Below are positions 48,989-63,299 of a stretch of 64,000 bases of DNA, in pieces; positions within the stretch are counted from its first letter, which is position 1, and each line of letters opens with the position of its first letter. The stretch is from Miscanthus floridulus (lineage: Eukaryota > Streptophyta > Magnoliopsida > Poales > Poaceae), in the NCBI RefSeq assembly GCF_019320115.1, contig NC_089598.1:32011983-32075982 (forward strand). Direction: 5' to 3'. The notes under the pieces were generated by a model. The model ran no database searches. It worked only from the letters and a program-made list of their open reading frames with translations, and was not told the origin of the DNA. The translations under genes were made by a program, and so were the position numbers.

Positions 48989-50062
48989 CTATTCGCAGGA
49001 AATGGTGATACGCCTGGAAAAGAAATGGCCTAGAACTAGAAGCGGACGGAGGTTCCCCATGTGCGCGTCCTTGAGGGTGGCCGCCAGCCAACCGAGCCCC
49101 TCGTGCAGCCCCTCGCCGGTGAGCGCGCAGGCCCCCACGGCACGCAACGCCCTATTCTTGAGGTCGTACAGGCCCAGGCGCTGTCCCACTTCGGAGGGGC
49201 TCATCGCGCCTTTCTGCGAAGAAAAAGGAACACCGAACACAGATGAGAGGCGTTCTCTGCCTCGGTTTGCTTGATGATGCTCGGATGAGTCACTAATTAC
49301 CATGTCCTGCTTGTTGGCGAGCACGAGAAGAACGCTGCTGAGCATGAGCGGGTCCTTGACGATGGCCTGGAACTCCTCCCTGGCAACCCCAATCCGGTCC
49401 CTGTCCGTCGAATCAACAACGTATATCTGCGACACATACAAAAGCAGGTACCAACTGTTCAGCATGACGCATCCACGAGAATGGCTGTATAGAACACAGG
49501 AGATGTGGATACTGAAAATACCAAGGCGTCCGAGTTGCTCAAGTACTGCCTCCAGAGCGGCCGCAGCTTGTCCTGCCCTCCAACGTCCCACACCGTGAAG
49601 GCCACATTCTTGTACTCGACTTTCTCCACGTTGAAACCTGCAGAGAGAACGAAGTAAAACATTCGCAAGTAAGTCACCAAATACCTCGAGTCCTCAATGC
49701 CACCTTGACCAGTTGACCCGTGCACAACGCACATCATACATGATACTAGTACTCGGATTATTGTAGCTTGATGAGATGTATACCGATTGTCGGCACCGTC
49801 GACAGAACTTCGCCGACGTGCAACCGGTACAGGATCGTCGTTTTGCCCGCGGCGTCCAGCCCCAGCATCACAACCTACGATAGCAAGGCAAGAGCAACTG
49901 AGAGGCTGGAGAAGGAAGAAACCAGAGCCATAGAGATTAGAGAGAGCTCGATCGTGTAGCGCTGTCTGTAGCAATGGCAATATGGCATGATGCCATTGTT
50001 GGTACCTTCACTTCTTTCTGGCAGGAGTTGTCGAAGAAGAGCTTCATCAGAGACTGACCCAT
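48989..50062 (-). CDS. ADP-ribosylation factor, ARFB-like small GTPase, five exons, 204 aa
   Basis: Exons on the minus strand: 50062-50006, 49874-49784, 49637-49522, 49426-49301, 49213-48989, all GT-AG with a continuous frame. The protein starts [10 protein letters not shown], with Gly2 available for N-myristoylation and an amphipathic N-helix. Motifs sit at ARF positions: P-loop GLDAAGKT (24-31), switch I with Thr48, WDVGGQ with Gln71 (66-71), NKQD (126-129), and CAL at 159-161 where ARF1 has CAT. QDM followed by GAMSPSEV resembles the plant ARFB subgroup. The C-terminus is about 20 residues longer than in ARF1, ending SRRITISCE. ARFs cycle GTP/GDP to recruit coats and effectors to membranes; ARFB members have been placed at the plasma membrane. 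Gly replaces the usual Asp in the GLGWL stretch. Confidence 0.93.
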
Positions 50063-50214
50063 GCTTTCGCCAGCGCTATTTTGCCTCGCACGCACCGAAT
50101 GCCTTTTTCCTCCCAGTTTAGCAGTTTCTGTGAGCGAAATCCACGGCTCTGCGCCGGTTGCCGTTCTTCTTCTCGATGCTGCGCTCAATCTTTATTGCTA
50201 CACAGGAGGTTTGT

Positions 50215-50225
50215 GTATTTATATG
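50215..50225 (-). promoter_or_regulatory. TATA box of the ARFB-like gene
   Basis: CATATAAATAC on the minus strand lies about 150 bp upstream of the start codon at 50062. Confidence 0.55.
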
Positions 50226-50382
50226 ACCGGTGGACGTGGAGCGCCGTGAGTGAGGATGGTGGTTGTTAAGTGTCAACTTGTCATGCGGACCATGACGCCT
50301 CCTGTTTTTGTATTGTACGCATATCGCACGGTAACACGACGTCGGCGTTTGACTTTTCTCTTTTTAAAGTACGTCGGTGTTT

Positions 50383-50690
50383 CACTTGAGCCAACGAAGA
50401 TTCTGCAATTGGGATGGCATGGGGAGCACGAAAGCCACGTTGCACTTCACCGACGGTGGCCTGAAACTCGCATTTGAGTCCACAAAGCGTAAGCACATTT
50501 GATAATTGGTACGGATGAAAGAAATGATAGACACTGGTTATTGACACTACACAACAAAGTCGTTGTAGTATAGTCGTGAGTATTCCCGCCTGTCAATCGG
50601 GTGATCCGGGTTGGATCCCTGGCAACGGAGATTTTTTTCTTTTTTCTTTTCGGCTTTTTAACCTTTTCTTTACTCATTGGCAGCCCTTGA
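50383..50690. repeat. Duplicated block, copy 1, with a tRNA-Asp pseudogene
   Basis: It shares with 51478-51830 the pieces TGAGCCAAC, ATTCTGCA/ATCTGCA, GGGAGCACG, TTGCACTT and ACCGACGGTG in the same order, then a tRNA-Asp-like sequence, then a T-rich stretch ending TTTACTCATTGG. The middle, between the shared upstream part and the tRNA, differs in length. Copy 1 sits in the upstream region of the ARFB-like gene. Confidence 0.6.
50559..50630 (+). pseudogene. tRNA-Asp(GTC) pseudogene
   Basis: 72 bases matching plant tRNA-Asp: acceptor GTCGTTG with CAACGG, D-arm TAGTATAG, anticodon GTC in CCTGTCAAT. Defects: the T-loop GTTCGA is GTTGGA, which spoils the B box; the anticodon stem loses its closing pair; and the first acceptor pair is G-A. 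Probably not a working tRNA. Confidence 0.7.
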
Positions 50691-50851
50691 TCATAAAACC
50701 AACAAAGATGCAGCAGAATCACTTGAACCTTTACGCGCCAAGGTCCATTCTGAGTGAAAAAACAGCCAGTATTGGCGATCTTGGTACCTTTACAGCTTCT
50801 GTCGACCTGAACCAACTAATGCTACTGTCGACCTCAACCAAAATCAACTGA

Positions 50852-51477
50852 TTCCCGCCGGTTTCCCAAACAATTTTTAACCTCTCCTGCTTTGGGGGAA
50901 AAAACGAGAGTAATTCCCCCTTGCTTTGAGGGAAAAAAATAGATTAATTCCTACGACTGCTAGTTCTTTTTTTTTTTAAATTCTTTGACTGCTAGTTCTT
51001 ACCAGGATAAGAGCAGCCCCTTTCCACCGGACCTTGGAATCAGCTGGGGAATATCAGCACCGAACAGTACTGCAGGTACAGGGGCACCGTTCACCCACCT
51101 TATACTGACACGATCAACCATGCCAATGCCCTCACAGACTTCCCATTTCAGACGATGATCATGGCGAGCAATTAGAACAGAAACAATACAGTCCCAGCAT
51201 TGCGCAATTAGTTCATCAACATACTAAGATCCGACACCACTGAACCAGTTCATGGCAGTCAGGTTACTTCCTGCTTATTTGTAACTCTGTAAGTATCTCA
51301 TAAGAAAGATGAGCCCTAGACCATAGGAGGTTTCCAAATTACCATGTCATACTCGCACCTTGTAGGTGTGGCGGTGTATGATTTTCTTACCCCTCAAGCC
51401 TCAATTAATCGAGTACAAGCTGGTAGTATTAGAACTCACGCACAACTGCACAAGCTCACACGGCACACGCGCATTTT
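50852..51477. other. Intergenic region, nothing recognised
   Basis: Mixed-composition DNA with runs of A and T (50895-50985) and no ORF above 82 codons. I see no gene, repeat end or RNA gene here. Confidence 0.5.
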
Positions 51478-51830
51478 TACCTGAGCCAACCAAAATCTGC
51501 ACTTGGGATGACAGACAATGGGAGCACGCAAGGCACATTGCACTTGACCGACGGTGCCGGCAGCTGAAGAGCTCGCTCGTCTTGAAATCGTGCGAGATTC
51601 GCTCGACTCCATAATTAGCAAGAATGTGTAAATGCTTTTGAAAATTAACATATATAGATATGCCTTCAAACTATGAAATAAAGTTAGAAAAAGAACTGAA
51701 CAGCCAAGTCGTTGTAGTATAGGGGTGAGTATTCCCGCATGTCACGCGGGCGACCCGGGTTCGATGCCCCACAACGGCGCTTTTTTTTTTCTTTTTTTTA
51801 ACCTTTTGTTTACTCATTGGACAGGCCCAT
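51478..51830. repeat. Duplicated block, copy 2, with a tRNA-Asp-like gene
   Basis: Second copy of the block at 50383-50690, about 1.1 kb downstream in the same orientation. Both the upstream segment and the tRNA with its T-rich trailer are shared. The unit is therefore larger than a tRNA gene alone. Confidence 0.6.
51708..51779 (+). tRNA. tRNA-Asp(GTC), diverged
   Basis: 72 bases with a complete acceptor stem (GTCGTTG/CAACGGC plus G), anticodon GTC, and a full anticodon stem CCCGC/GCGGG. The B box GGTTCGATGCC fits the consensus. Faults: two T-stem pairs are lost (CCGGG opposite CCCCA) and the anticodon-loop base C32 is A. A T run follows directly and could terminate RNA polymerase III. It might still be transcribed, but the T-stem damage makes a working tRNA doubtful. 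Confidence 0.55.
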
Positions 51831-51860
51831 CTGAATTCACCATTCGCGTGATCACATCCA

Positions 51861-52044
51861 GTTCTTCTGCCTAAACCAGGACAGCCCAACAAGGTTCTCC
51901 GGTCTGTTGCATAAGGAAACGAAGAACAAACTATGTGACAATTGAAAGTCCCGTTCTTCTGCCTAATCAGAACAAACCCAACAAGGTTCTCCGGTCTGTT
52001 GCATAAGGAAAAGAAAGAACAGACTATTTTAACTAATGACAATC
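51861..52044. repeat. Tandem duplication, two units of 92 bp
   Basis: GTTCTTCTGCCTAA starts at 51861 and again at 51953. Both units continue with CCCAACAAGGTTCTCC, GGTCTGTTGCATAAGG and a GAA-rich end, with some substitutions. Confidence 0.8.
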
Positions 52045-52816
52045 CAAAGTTCAAAACACAGCTAGTATTCAAACGTTTCTTTAGAAGCGAACCAGACGCC
52101 ACAAGCCAGTTTTACAGTCATTTTTTTATAAAAAGAGTATACATCATGGATGGCTCTTGGTCACAGAAATACTAGTTCTGTGTATGTTTCTTACTATGTT
52201 CTTTCCTAGAGGTGACAAAATATATGCAGATAACTTAGTGAACTAAGAAAATAACACATGAATGCATAATCATGGTCAGTCAAACTATGACGAAAGACAA
52301 AATGAGAGACATATGACAGATTTCAAAATTTAAAGATGCAAATTATAAAACTAAAATAAACTCTCTCTATTCCAAATTCTAAGTCATTCTGGCAGGTTTT
52401 GCTCTGAATCTAGATATATATAGCTTTTACTATGTATCTAGAAAAACAAAAACGGCTCATAATTTGAAATGGAGGTGCAATGTATGGATTCAAAAGGAAC
52501 CTAAACCTCAAAGAAAGCATAATAAACAAACTACAAAACAATTTACTATGAAACAAATGATACACTTACCATAGACGAATATGGTGTCTGCTGAAAAGTT
52601 GTAAGCTCCTTACTTTTTAATTGAAATGGCTAAGCCTTCACAAGGTCAGAGTTTCAACAGCTGTCATGTATGTTGGATGTAAAGTCCATCTGGGGTCTTG
52701 GAACATAGTCAAAAGAAGATCAGAGTTTCAGATTCATCTTGATCATTTTTAAAGGCAAATAGCCATCCCCTTTCACTTTCTGAAGATGAAAATATCTCTA
52801 TCGACCATAACCTAAT
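52045..52816. other. Intergenic and 3' UTR of the PPR gene
   Basis: AT-rich DNA without ORFs. The part nearest 52816 should include the 3' UTR of the minus-strand PPR gene. Nothing else is recognised. Confidence 0.5.
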
Positions 52817-54763
52817 TTATATGACACTGAAACCAACTTCTTTTCCTTTGGATGTCTTCGCCAATAATTTTCTTGTTCTCTGAGCATCCTCCCATAAACA
52901 TGATTCTGCATACATGTTTGCAAGCACAGCATAGTTTACAGAACTCTCAGGATCTATACTGAAAAGATTCTTAGCCGCAGTTTCTCCAAGAGGCATGTTG
53001 CCATGTACCTTGCAAGCTCCAAGCATTGCACCATACATTGATGACTTGCACTCAGTATTCGTCTTTTGAAGAAGCATCCATGCATCATCTAACTGACCAC
53101 CACGAGCAAGAAGGTCAATAGCAGAGCTGTAATGCTTGGCTCTTGGATCAATACCATACTTGCTCATCATAGAAGTGAAATATTCCATCCCTTTGTTCAT
53201 CATACCAGAATGGCTGCATGCTGATAGAAGAGAAAGGAATGTCACATCATTTGGCTTCACACCATCCTCCTCCATCCTAGCAAAAAGGGTCACAGCATCT
53301 TCTCCAAAGCCATGTTGTGCACAGGCAGTAATAAGTGAAGTCCACGAAATCACATTTCGGCTGGGCATTTCATAAAAAGCGCGTCTGGAATCCAAATATT
53401 CTCCTGACTTTGCATACATGTCAACAAGAGCATTGTCCAATGCCAAATCACCCATTGGTTGCTTCTTGTGCATATAAGCATGAATTTGTGTCCCGAATTT
53501 TATTGATGCTACATTAGCACAAACACCAAGCAAGGAACTTAACAGAATACCATCAATTCTTAAACCCTTTCGATGAATCTTACAGAAGAGCTTCATTGCA
53601 TCATCACTGTAGTTCCTATCCATGGAGTACCCACTGATCAATGCCGTAGATGACACAAGGTCTGGTTCACACATGGAATCATATATCTCCTTCGCACTGC
53701 TTAAGCTCCGACATTTTGCATAAGAATCAATAAGTGATGCAGTAGCGACCTTTTCGTCCCAATAACCAAGCTTGATGATGCAAGTGTGAATTAGCTCCAC
53801 ATTGAAAAGCACACTGATTGCTCCACATGCCTTCAGAGCACTTCCAAATGTGAAATGGTCAGGTAGCATCCCTGTTAAGTTATTGATGTGAGAGATTGGC
53901 AACCCAAAGAAAAAAGAGCATTGAATAGATGTAAAAAATCACAGATGTTTCTGTTTTGGTACAAGGATAACTGTCTATTTAGATGAATTTAGTTGTACTA
54001 ATTTCATGTATACCCATTTCTTTTCTTTCTTTGCTAGATATAATTTGATGTAATGATGTGCTAAGGTACAAGAGTAGATACGGACTGAGTTGCACACAGA
54101 CAGCAAAGGGACAAAAGAATTCATGATCATACCATCTCTCAGCATCGAAGCAAACAATCCAAGCGCATCACTACAATGCTCCCGCTCCACAAACCCCCTC
54201 ATCAGGGCATTCCAGGACACCAAGTCTTTCCTCTCCATCTCCGCAAACAGTCGCATCGCGTCCCCCACTGACCCGCACCTCAGGTGCATGTCCATGAGCG
54301 CGCTCTGCACAAACATGTCGCCCGCGTGCCTCCCTTTGGCCGCGCACGCGTGCACCTGCTCCCCGCTCCTCGCGCAGCGGGCGCCCGCGCACGCCCTCGC
54401 CGCGCTCCCGAACGTGAACTGGTTCGGCCTGGCGCCGGACCGGAGCATGAGCGCGAACAGCTCCAGCGCTTCCTGGGGCCGGCTGTTTTTGGCGTACCCG
54501 GAGACCATGGCCGTCCAGGACACGACGCTCCGGTGCGGCATCCCGTCGAACACCGCGCGTGCGGCCGCGGCGTCGCCGAAGTGGGAGTAGAACATGACGA
54601 GCTTGGTGCTCAGGTGGAGGTCCGGAGGTGATGAGGCGGAAGACGTGATGATGGCCCGGTGGTGCACGGACTTGCCTTGCCGGAACGCGTTAGCGCCGAT
54701 GCAGCTCTGGAGCAGGGAGGAGTAGAGCGCGGCGGCGGATTTCGGGGCATTGACAACGCCCAT
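52817..54763 (-). CDS. Pentatricopeptide repeat protein (PLS class, E-type end), two exons
   Basis: Exon 1 54763-54133, exon 2 53871-52817, joined at a GT-AG intron (54132-53872) that keeps the frame: 561 aa from Met at 54763. The repeats show PPR signatures throughout (FDGMPHRSVVSWTAMVSGYA, VSWNALMRGF, DNALVDMYAKSGE, ISWTSLITACAQHG, VKPNDVTFLSLLSACSHSG). The end (YAVLANMYAESCLWEDA... KGKEVGFSVI) matches the E motif. No DYW domain follows. PLS-class proteins bind single RNA sites in plastids or mitochondria, often for C-to-U editing; an E-type protein would need a DYW partner. The frame is open upstream to Met at 55024 or 55054, and that Arg/Ala/Ser-rich extension could be an organelle-targeting peptide, so the true start may be there (648-658 aa). 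Confidence 0.9.
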
Positions 54764-55210
54764 TGTTGGCGCGTGCTGTTTAATGGCAACAGGGTCTATC
54801 GCATCCTGCCTGCCGCGGAAGGTAGCGGGAGAAGGTTGCCGCAGTCGATGAGTCGACGTAGACAACGACGCCGGTGGGCGGGTTGCTTTGTCTAGCTGAG
54901 TCTTGACGAGAAGCCAGGCGAGGGGGGAATTGTAAGGATCCGTTGAAACGCATTGGGACTGTGGTGCGGCGGCACGGGGTGCGGTAGCGCAGCGCTGCGG
55001 GCTGCGGCCTCCGGCTCGCGGCATAAAAACACGGGCGGTAGACCAGTAGTTCATACTCTTTTTTTTTTGATGAAAGACAGAAAAATTTATTAGCAGCATG
55101 AAGCTGCAAGAGGAATAAAAGGTTCCCAGGTTACAGACTGCAGTGCCTTCCTAGTGGGGCAACTGGAAACATGATCATTGTTTGAGCACCTGATGTGTAC
55201 ATGATTGTTA

Positions 55211-56236
55211 TCAGCAAGTTGATCTGAATGCTTGAGTAGCCAGTGAGTGAGCTGTTGCATCGAGTCTTCTGTTTATCTTTGCCACCTTCCAATTCATGGT
55301 AGAAGATGTGTTCAGAAATTTCTGCGTGAGTGGTTTGATGTCCCAATGGGGTGGGTCTGAGTGATCTGATCCATTGAAGAAGTGTACCATCTGTTGATTG
55401 TCAGTAAGGAAGAAGACATCTTGGATCTGCATCGTCGGTAAAATGGTTCCTGCAAGAGAAATAGCTGCTGCCTCAGCCATAATGACTGAGTTAGCAGTAG
55501 CAATTGCTTTGATGTGAATCATCAGTTTTCTCCTAGGTTCCAGGATGAAAACACCAAGGCCGGCTTTCCTCATGTGCTGATTAGCTTGATCAGGGGCAAT
55601 TGCTGCGTCGGTGTAGCATCTGGCTCCTTGTAGAAGCGCTGGGAAGTTAACCTGAAAAAGAGGGGGTGTTGGAATATATGCCTGCCCTGGGGGAGGACAT
55701 TCATTTATCATTTGATCTCCTGTCCTGACTTGCATTCCTGCATAAGATAGATTAGTCCTTGATGTTGGTGTATTGTGATTTTCATGCTGAAGCTCGTTCA
55801 CCTCAGCATCATCCTCAGATGATGTTAATTTTATATCTGCTGCCACTGCATAGTGTACCTGCAAAACAGACCATTTTCTATTTTGGAAGCGAATGTCATT
55901 TCGCGCTTTCCAGATATACCAAAGAGTTGTTAAGATTCTCTGGAACTCCTTATCAGTTGTGTTTGGGTTAATAATTATTGACAGAGTGTCTTGGACTCCA
56001 TCTTGTTCCTGTGGAAGCATTGAAGTGAGCAGAGGTGGCGATGCTGAGAACCAGATCGCCCTTGCAAAATTGCAATGAAAGAACAAGTGTGAATCGTTTT
56101 CAATCATATTGCAACTGTTTGTTAATTTTAGAGGTTAGATTCCCAACTCTTTCACCGGTAGCAGGAGACCTTCTGATGAGTCTCCAGGCAAAAGCCCTGA
56201 TGCAAGCAGGAAGGGATTTGTGTTTCCATGCTCTTC
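55211..56236 (-). pseudogene. LINE ORF2 C-terminal part: zf-RVT-like region and RNase H
   Basis: Reading on the minus strand, the segment next to the solo LTR gives WKHKSLPACIRAFAWRLIRR, typical of the zf-RVT region of plant LINEs. It continues through NDSHLFFHCNFARAIWFSAS into a linker. Last is an RNase H-type domain with CYTDAA, AEAAAISLAG, LTDNQQMVHFF and LDATAHSLA, the positions of the acidic residues. From Met at 56107 the frame is open for 298 codons. The 5' part of the protein lies beyond the LTR at 59588 and above. Confidence 0.82.
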
Positions 56237-56241
56237 TTAAA
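56237..56241 (+). repeat. Target-site duplication of the solo LTR (left copy, TTAAA)
   Basis: It matches 59583-59587. Confidence 0.9.
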
Positions 56242-59582
<3,341 letters not shown>

Positions 59583-59587
59583 TTAAA

Positions 59588-61352
59588 ATATTGAAAGCCT
59601 GAGGGGAGATGCCTCTGGCGCCTTGCTGGTTGACTTGTACCTGCACATTATTATTAAGAAAAGAAAAAGCTTCCTTGGTTGTACATACCCCTCTCTTAGC
59701 CGGCATCCATCTCAATTTGTCTTCAGCATCTGAAGGAACCATCGGTGTAGCAGTGATACAACCTGTAGCTTGCTCATCAAAAACCTTGGAGATAAGATCT
59801 TTATTCCATGTATGGGCGTGAGGAAGCCAAAGATCAGATATCTTATGGGGTAATTTCTGAACAGTGACTGATAAATTGATGTGATCATGAATGGAATCCC
59901 ATAAAGCACACCATGGTGTCGACCAAATACTAGATTCACCATTATGAATTTGAACGACACAATTTTTATGAAGAATATATTTAATTTGCATAAATGGAGG
60001 ACCAGAAAATAGATTTAGTAGAATTGTTACTAGCAGTCCAGAAGGAATTGTTAGGATAGTACTTAGCTTTAAGAATGGAAGTCAGGAAGGGATTTTTACC
60101 GGTAGCAATATTCCAAGCAGCATTGATTATAAGACTATGATTAATTTTGAGAATGTCTCTAATACCTAATCCTCCATTATCTTTTGATTTGCAAATATCA
60201 TCCCAAGAGCGAAAGTGAAAGGGATTAGTGGCATGCTCTTCCTGAACACCCGCCCACCAGAATTTTCTAATAATAGAAGTGATTTTGGAGATAAAAGTTT
60301 TAGAAAAAAGCACCGTAGACATATAATAAATGGGAATCGAGCACAATACAGAATTGATATAAACTAAACAACAAGCATGATTAAGCTTGTTAGCTTTGAT
60401 AGTCGTGAGTATAGCTCTAAACTTGCCTAGAATAAAATTGTAAGCTTTGTTCCTGTCATTATGATTGAATATGAGCGGGTGACCCAAGTAAGTAGAGTTA
60501 GGAGCAAGATCATTAACAGGAAAGACAACTTTGACCTCATGTTTACTATGATCATCAACATTCTTGCTAAACAGTATGTGAGATTTAGCCAAATTAGGGG
60601 TTTGACCAGAGGCTTTGTAGAAGTTGTGAAGAATGGAATTAATCTTATTAGCCTCTGTACCATTAGCTTGCCCACAGATAATTAAATCATCAGCAAAAAG
60701 TTAGGAATGAATTTTAGGACAACCAGGACCCAAAGTAACACCATTAATGTTATTGAGATCCATGTTATTTTGCAAGCTGATAGATAATTCATTCACAGCC
60801 AAGACAAATAAATAAGGTGAGAGTGGGCATCCCTGTCTAACACCCCTTTGAGGATAGAAAGTAGCAGTTGGTTCACCGTTCATAATGACAGCTAAATTAG
60901 TACTGGAAATGCACTGGTACACTAGATTGATAAAATGATCGTGGAAACCTTGTCTTTTCATAGCATTGACAATAAAAGACCATTCAATTCTGTCAAAAGC
61001 TTTAGCTAAGTCAAGTTTCATGAGAAAAGCTTTTTGATTCCAAGATTTAAGACTAAAAGAGTGAACAATCTCTTGAGCAAGAATGATATTAGAAGCAATG
61101 TGTCTACCATGAACAAAAGCAGTTTGGGACGGGTGAATAATCTGAGGTAGGTGGTTTTTTATTCTGTCAGCCAAAGACTTAGCAATAATTTTATAACTCA
61201 CATTACAAAGGCTTATTGGTCTAAAATCCCTTGGAGTGATAGGACAGTTATTTTTAGGGATGAGAACAATATAAGTGGTATTGATTGATGTAGGTAAATT
61301 ACCTGTGTTATAGAAAGGGGTGACTAAATCATGAACATCCTGCCTACTGGGT
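59588..61352 (-). pseudogene. LINE reverse transcriptase domain, truncated and broken
   Basis: The minus-strand frame gives YIVLIPKNNCPITPRDFRPISL just upstream of Met 61201, then KIIAKSLADRIK, QTAFVHGRHIASNI, MKLDLAKAFDRIEW, RGVRQGCPLSPYLF and, after a TAA near 60703, LFADDLIICGQ. This is the order of plant L1 RT motifs, with the catalytic FADD box. It continues through 60592-59981 (203 codons), with FRSWDDICKSKDNGGLGIRD, to 59578. At least two stops break the frame, one at the FADD region and one near 59985. The protein lacks its N-terminal endonuclease. Confidence 0.88.
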
Positions 61353-62017
61353 CGTATTTATATAAAAAAAATCTGAAACAATTTGACTGATTTATTTTGA
61401 CAGGTAACTAGACACTTTCTTTTTTTAGAAACACACTCTTTATTTATTTATTTTTTTAAAAAACGGACTCGACGGATAGCTGTGCAGTATTTCCGACGTG
61501 CCAACGCTGCCACTTTCCTAGGTACGGGGAGCTCGGCAAGATCATCGCCACAGGCCCACAGGCCACAGCCCGCGATTCGCGAGCTCAATCGGCAGAGTAA
61601 TACAGCCCATTGAGACACGGTGCACTCTTGGGATTATAAATGAACTCTTGGAGTAAGCGTGACTTTGCAAAGATCAAGACTATGCGGCATATTTGAACAT
61701 GAAACTGATAATGATAGCACAACATTTTCCAGAATTGGCATAACAAATATAACAAATTACACAAAATTGCCAAGAGAATGTTGTATTCTATTATTTATCT
61801 TTGCATTGCCACAGAACATATAGATTACATCATATCCAGAACACTTGGGCATACATGGTATGCATACAAGAAACAAATGGCAATTGGTCAAAGGCACCAG
61901 TGATTCCCAACATGCTACCATACATCCAAATAAAGTTTTTAATTTAGGGATGTTACTCAAAAAGCAGTTACAGGGGAAGAGTGTAGCAAGCATGCAGGAG
62001 GGAAACCATTCCTAAGG
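61353..62017. other. Intergenic region and 3' UTR of the minus-strand gene at 62018
   Basis: T-rich and A-rich runs at 61360-61470, then mixed sequence. The 400 bp next to 62018 probably hold the 3' UTR of that gene. No ORF or repeat is recognised. Confidence 0.5.
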
Positions 62018-63106
62018 TTACATCCAGAATACTGCATGAGAACATAGGCTATTCTTGGATACTGCATAGGATCTAGTGGTTCTGTGAACCTTAGTTTTCA
62101 GCTCTCCTTTATGATCATACCTGAGACCAAACAAGGTGACATGGATCACAGAGCCATCACGAAAATGCTCACCACACAAAATGTTCTCCACGAGGCAAAA
62201 TCTGCTGTCTCCCAAGTATGTAAGAGTGGGTTTCAAGTGCAAGTGGTTCGGTTTCACCTCCTCCGCCTTGCTGTGGAACAGCTTCTCTTTGAGCATCCTG
62301 CACTCCGGCGATGGCGTAACTGTGTCGCTCCAGGAAGCAACTGGGCAGCAGCAAATGTAATCCTCCTTCCAGTGAAGCCAAACCCAAGCGTCCAGGTCTG
62401 CATCATAGTAAGCTTGGCCTCGGAAGGGTAGCACCCAATCCCTAATCTCCCCACACACACCGTGCCCGGTGTCGAAAGAGTGGGTTTCCACCTTTATGGA
62501 CATGAAGAGGGTGTGTCCGTCCGGGTGCACCGCATAGGAGACGATCAAGATCCCATCGAGCGGCCACGGAGTCGACAGGCTATTCCAGGACCAGTCCATG
62601 GATGGACGCCATGGTTCCAGCTCCACCCTGGTGGTGCGTGCCCACGACAGCCCCTGCATGGCGGGTGAACAATCGAGTGCACGGTCTGTTGTCACTGCAT
62701 ACAGCTTCTCACCAACAGCCATGGTGGCTGCCCCCGAGCTATATACCTCATCTGGAACGCGTGGACCGAGGGTGAGGCTAGCATTCTCCGTGTTGTAGAC
62801 AAGGGTTGGAGGAGCTTGGTTGCCGCGGCGCCAACGATTGGTGTCAACTAAGATGTTGGTGCCCAAGGAGGTGAAGGCCATTCCATCAAGCACTGGCGCC
62901 GCTAACCGGAGGACAGCAGATTCAGAGAGGTGCCTTGAAAGATCCATGTTGTCGGCGTCAAGCTTGTGGAGGCTGTAGCCGTCCTTCCAGTCGTCCAGAA
63001 CGAGATACAAGTGCTTACGCCTACTAGTGGCGTAATCCTCATCCCGCCGTCGCCGCTTAAACGACGACGACGACGGTGACGATCCCTTCTCCGATCTGCC
63101 TGCCAA
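62018..63106 (-). CDS. Grass-specific protein of unknown function (DUF1668-like), single exon, 362 aa
   Basis: An open frame of 362 codons from ATG 63106, with a basic, Ser-rich N-terminus (SSSSFKRRRR, a possible nuclear signal) followed by RKHLYLVLDDWKDGYSLHKLD. That opening and later stretches (VPDEVYSSGAATMAVGEKLYAV, SYAVHPDGHTLFMSI, DWVLPFRGQAYYDADLDAWVWL) are typical of a large family found in rice and other grasses, which I believe corresponds to DUF1668. The repeated short strands suggest a beta-propeller-like fold (inference). No function is established and no catalytic motif or membrane segment is seen. Several other frames overlap it but lack family resemblance. Confidence 0.8.
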   Translation of the reverse strand: MAGRSEKGSSPSSSSFKRRRRDEDYATSRRKHLYLVLDDWKDGYSLHKLDADNMDLSRHLSESAVLRLAAPVLDGMAFTSLGTNILVDTNRWRRGNQAPPTLVYNTENASLTLGPRVPDEVYSSGAATMAVGEKLYAVTTDRALDCSPAMQGLSWARTTRVELEPWRPSMDWSWNSLSTPWPLDGILIVSYAVHPDGHTLFMSIKVETHSFDTGHGVCGEIRDWVLPFRGQAYYDADLDAWVWLHWKEDYICCCPVASWSDTVTPSPECRMLKEKLFHSKAEEVKPNHLHLKPTLTYLGDSRFCLVENILCGEHFRDGSVIHVTLFGLRYDHKGELKTKVHRTTRSYAVSKNSLCSHAVFWM

Positions 63107-63257
63107 TGCAGATCCCGACAGAAGGAAAAGAAGGATCTTCGATCTCCGACCAACACAACCCTCTATTATCCGCTTAATAAATCGGATACCTCTCTCCGAT
63201 TAATAAATCGGATTAGCGGTGTAGGGCTGCGGACAAAGGCAGAGGGATTATTTGATA

Positions 63258-63275
63258 TATTTATTTATATATAGA
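63258..63275 (-). promoter_or_regulatory. TATA-rich promoter element of the DUF1668-like gene
   Basis: On the minus strand CTATATATAAATAAATA lies about 155 bp upstream of the start codon at 63106, preceded by a CT-rich run. Confidence 0.55.
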
Positions 63276-63299
63276 GAGAGAGATCAAAATATGGAGCGG

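Noticed and set aside
54090..54631. Plus-strand frames of 166 and 115 codons over the PPR gene
   Set aside because: They are antisense shadows of the GC-rich PPR exon, which has clear repeat motifs on the minus strand.
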